DNA of 64,000 bases, taken from assembly GCA_017871115.1 (NCBI GenBank), contig JAFCIZ010000005.1, forward strand, positions 434,001 to 498,000, read 5' to 3'. The notes beneath the pieces are model-generated. The model ran no database searches. It saw only the letters and a list, made by a program, of their open reading frames with translations, and was not told where the DNA came from. The translations under genes and the position numbers were made by a program. This DNA comes from Cunninghamella blakesleeana (taxonomy: Eukaryota; Mucoromycota; Mucoromycetes; Mucorales; Cunninghamellaceae). Positions 63,943 to 64,000 of this stretch are shown here, piece by piece (position 1 is the first letter of the stretch; every line of letters begins with the position of its first letter).

Positions 63943-64000
63943 CTTTAAAATTAAAATTAAAAATAAAAAAAAGTAATAGAAACAAAAAGAAAAAAACATT

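Overview
The window is AT-rich nuclear DNA from a fungus. Nearly every gene is cut by short GT-AG introns (about 50-150 nt in most places), intergenic DNA is full of poly-A, poly-T and (TA)n runs, and proteins carry asparagine, serine and glutamine homopolymers. Gene content is fungal: Zn2Cys6 and C2H2 regulators, Zds1, PPZ, YPP1/TTC7, Bet5/TRAPPC1 and ACR3. The style of the genome resembles an early-diverging fungus such as Mucoromycota, but that placement is an inference. Exon joins were built by eye from splice motifs, frame continuity and family similarity. For most genes the summed exon lengths are divisible by three.

Layout: 303-3010 (-) 4-coumarate-CoA-ligase-like enzyme ending in SKL; 5060-5854 (+) TRAPPC1/Bet5; 6186-8977 (+) Zn2Cys6 regulator; 9256-10333 (-) ribosomal protein L7 and 10678-11809 (+) ARF1, sharing a divergent promoter; 12494-16686 (+) YPP1/TTC7-type TPR protein; 17014-18299 (-) three-repeat MYB protein; 18300-22920 a gene-poor AT-rich stretch; 22921-26623 an arsenic-detoxification cluster (ACR3, a bacterial-type ArsC, ArsH); 27319-29230 (-) CNOT11; 29527-41521 (-) a very large ankyrin-WGR-PARP protein with a possible chromo-like N-terminal domain; about 42711-43160 a decayed gene; 43494-44945 (+) LYR-motif protein; 45094-46237 (-) ELO fatty-acid elongase; 46700-47851 (-) hotdog thioesterase; 49350-49913 (-) NADPH-dependent FMN reductase; 50295-50450 a structured or coding-relic segment; 51338-53891 (+) Zds1-like; 54918-57189 (+) PPZ-type phosphatase; 59216-60265 (+) C2H2 zinc-finger regulator; 61133 to beyond 63942 (-) Rad21/Rec8-type cohesin kleisin, with its N-terminus outside the window.

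The clearest functional group is the arsenic cluster. ArsC reduces arsenate to arsenite, ACR3 exports arsenite, and ArsH is a flavin oxidoreductase usually found with them; ArsC and ArsH diverge from one 338-bp spacer. ZDS1 and PPZ are neighbours and both belong to phosphatase signalling. The other genes are unrelated housekeeping or regulatory genes. The most unusual objects are the roughly 3,000-residue PARP with its added domains, the bacterial-type arsC next to intron-containing fungal ars genes, the broken reading frame near 42.7-43.0 kb, and the conserved-looking segment near 50.3-50.45 kb. I saw no tRNA, rRNA, CRISPR array or intact transposon.
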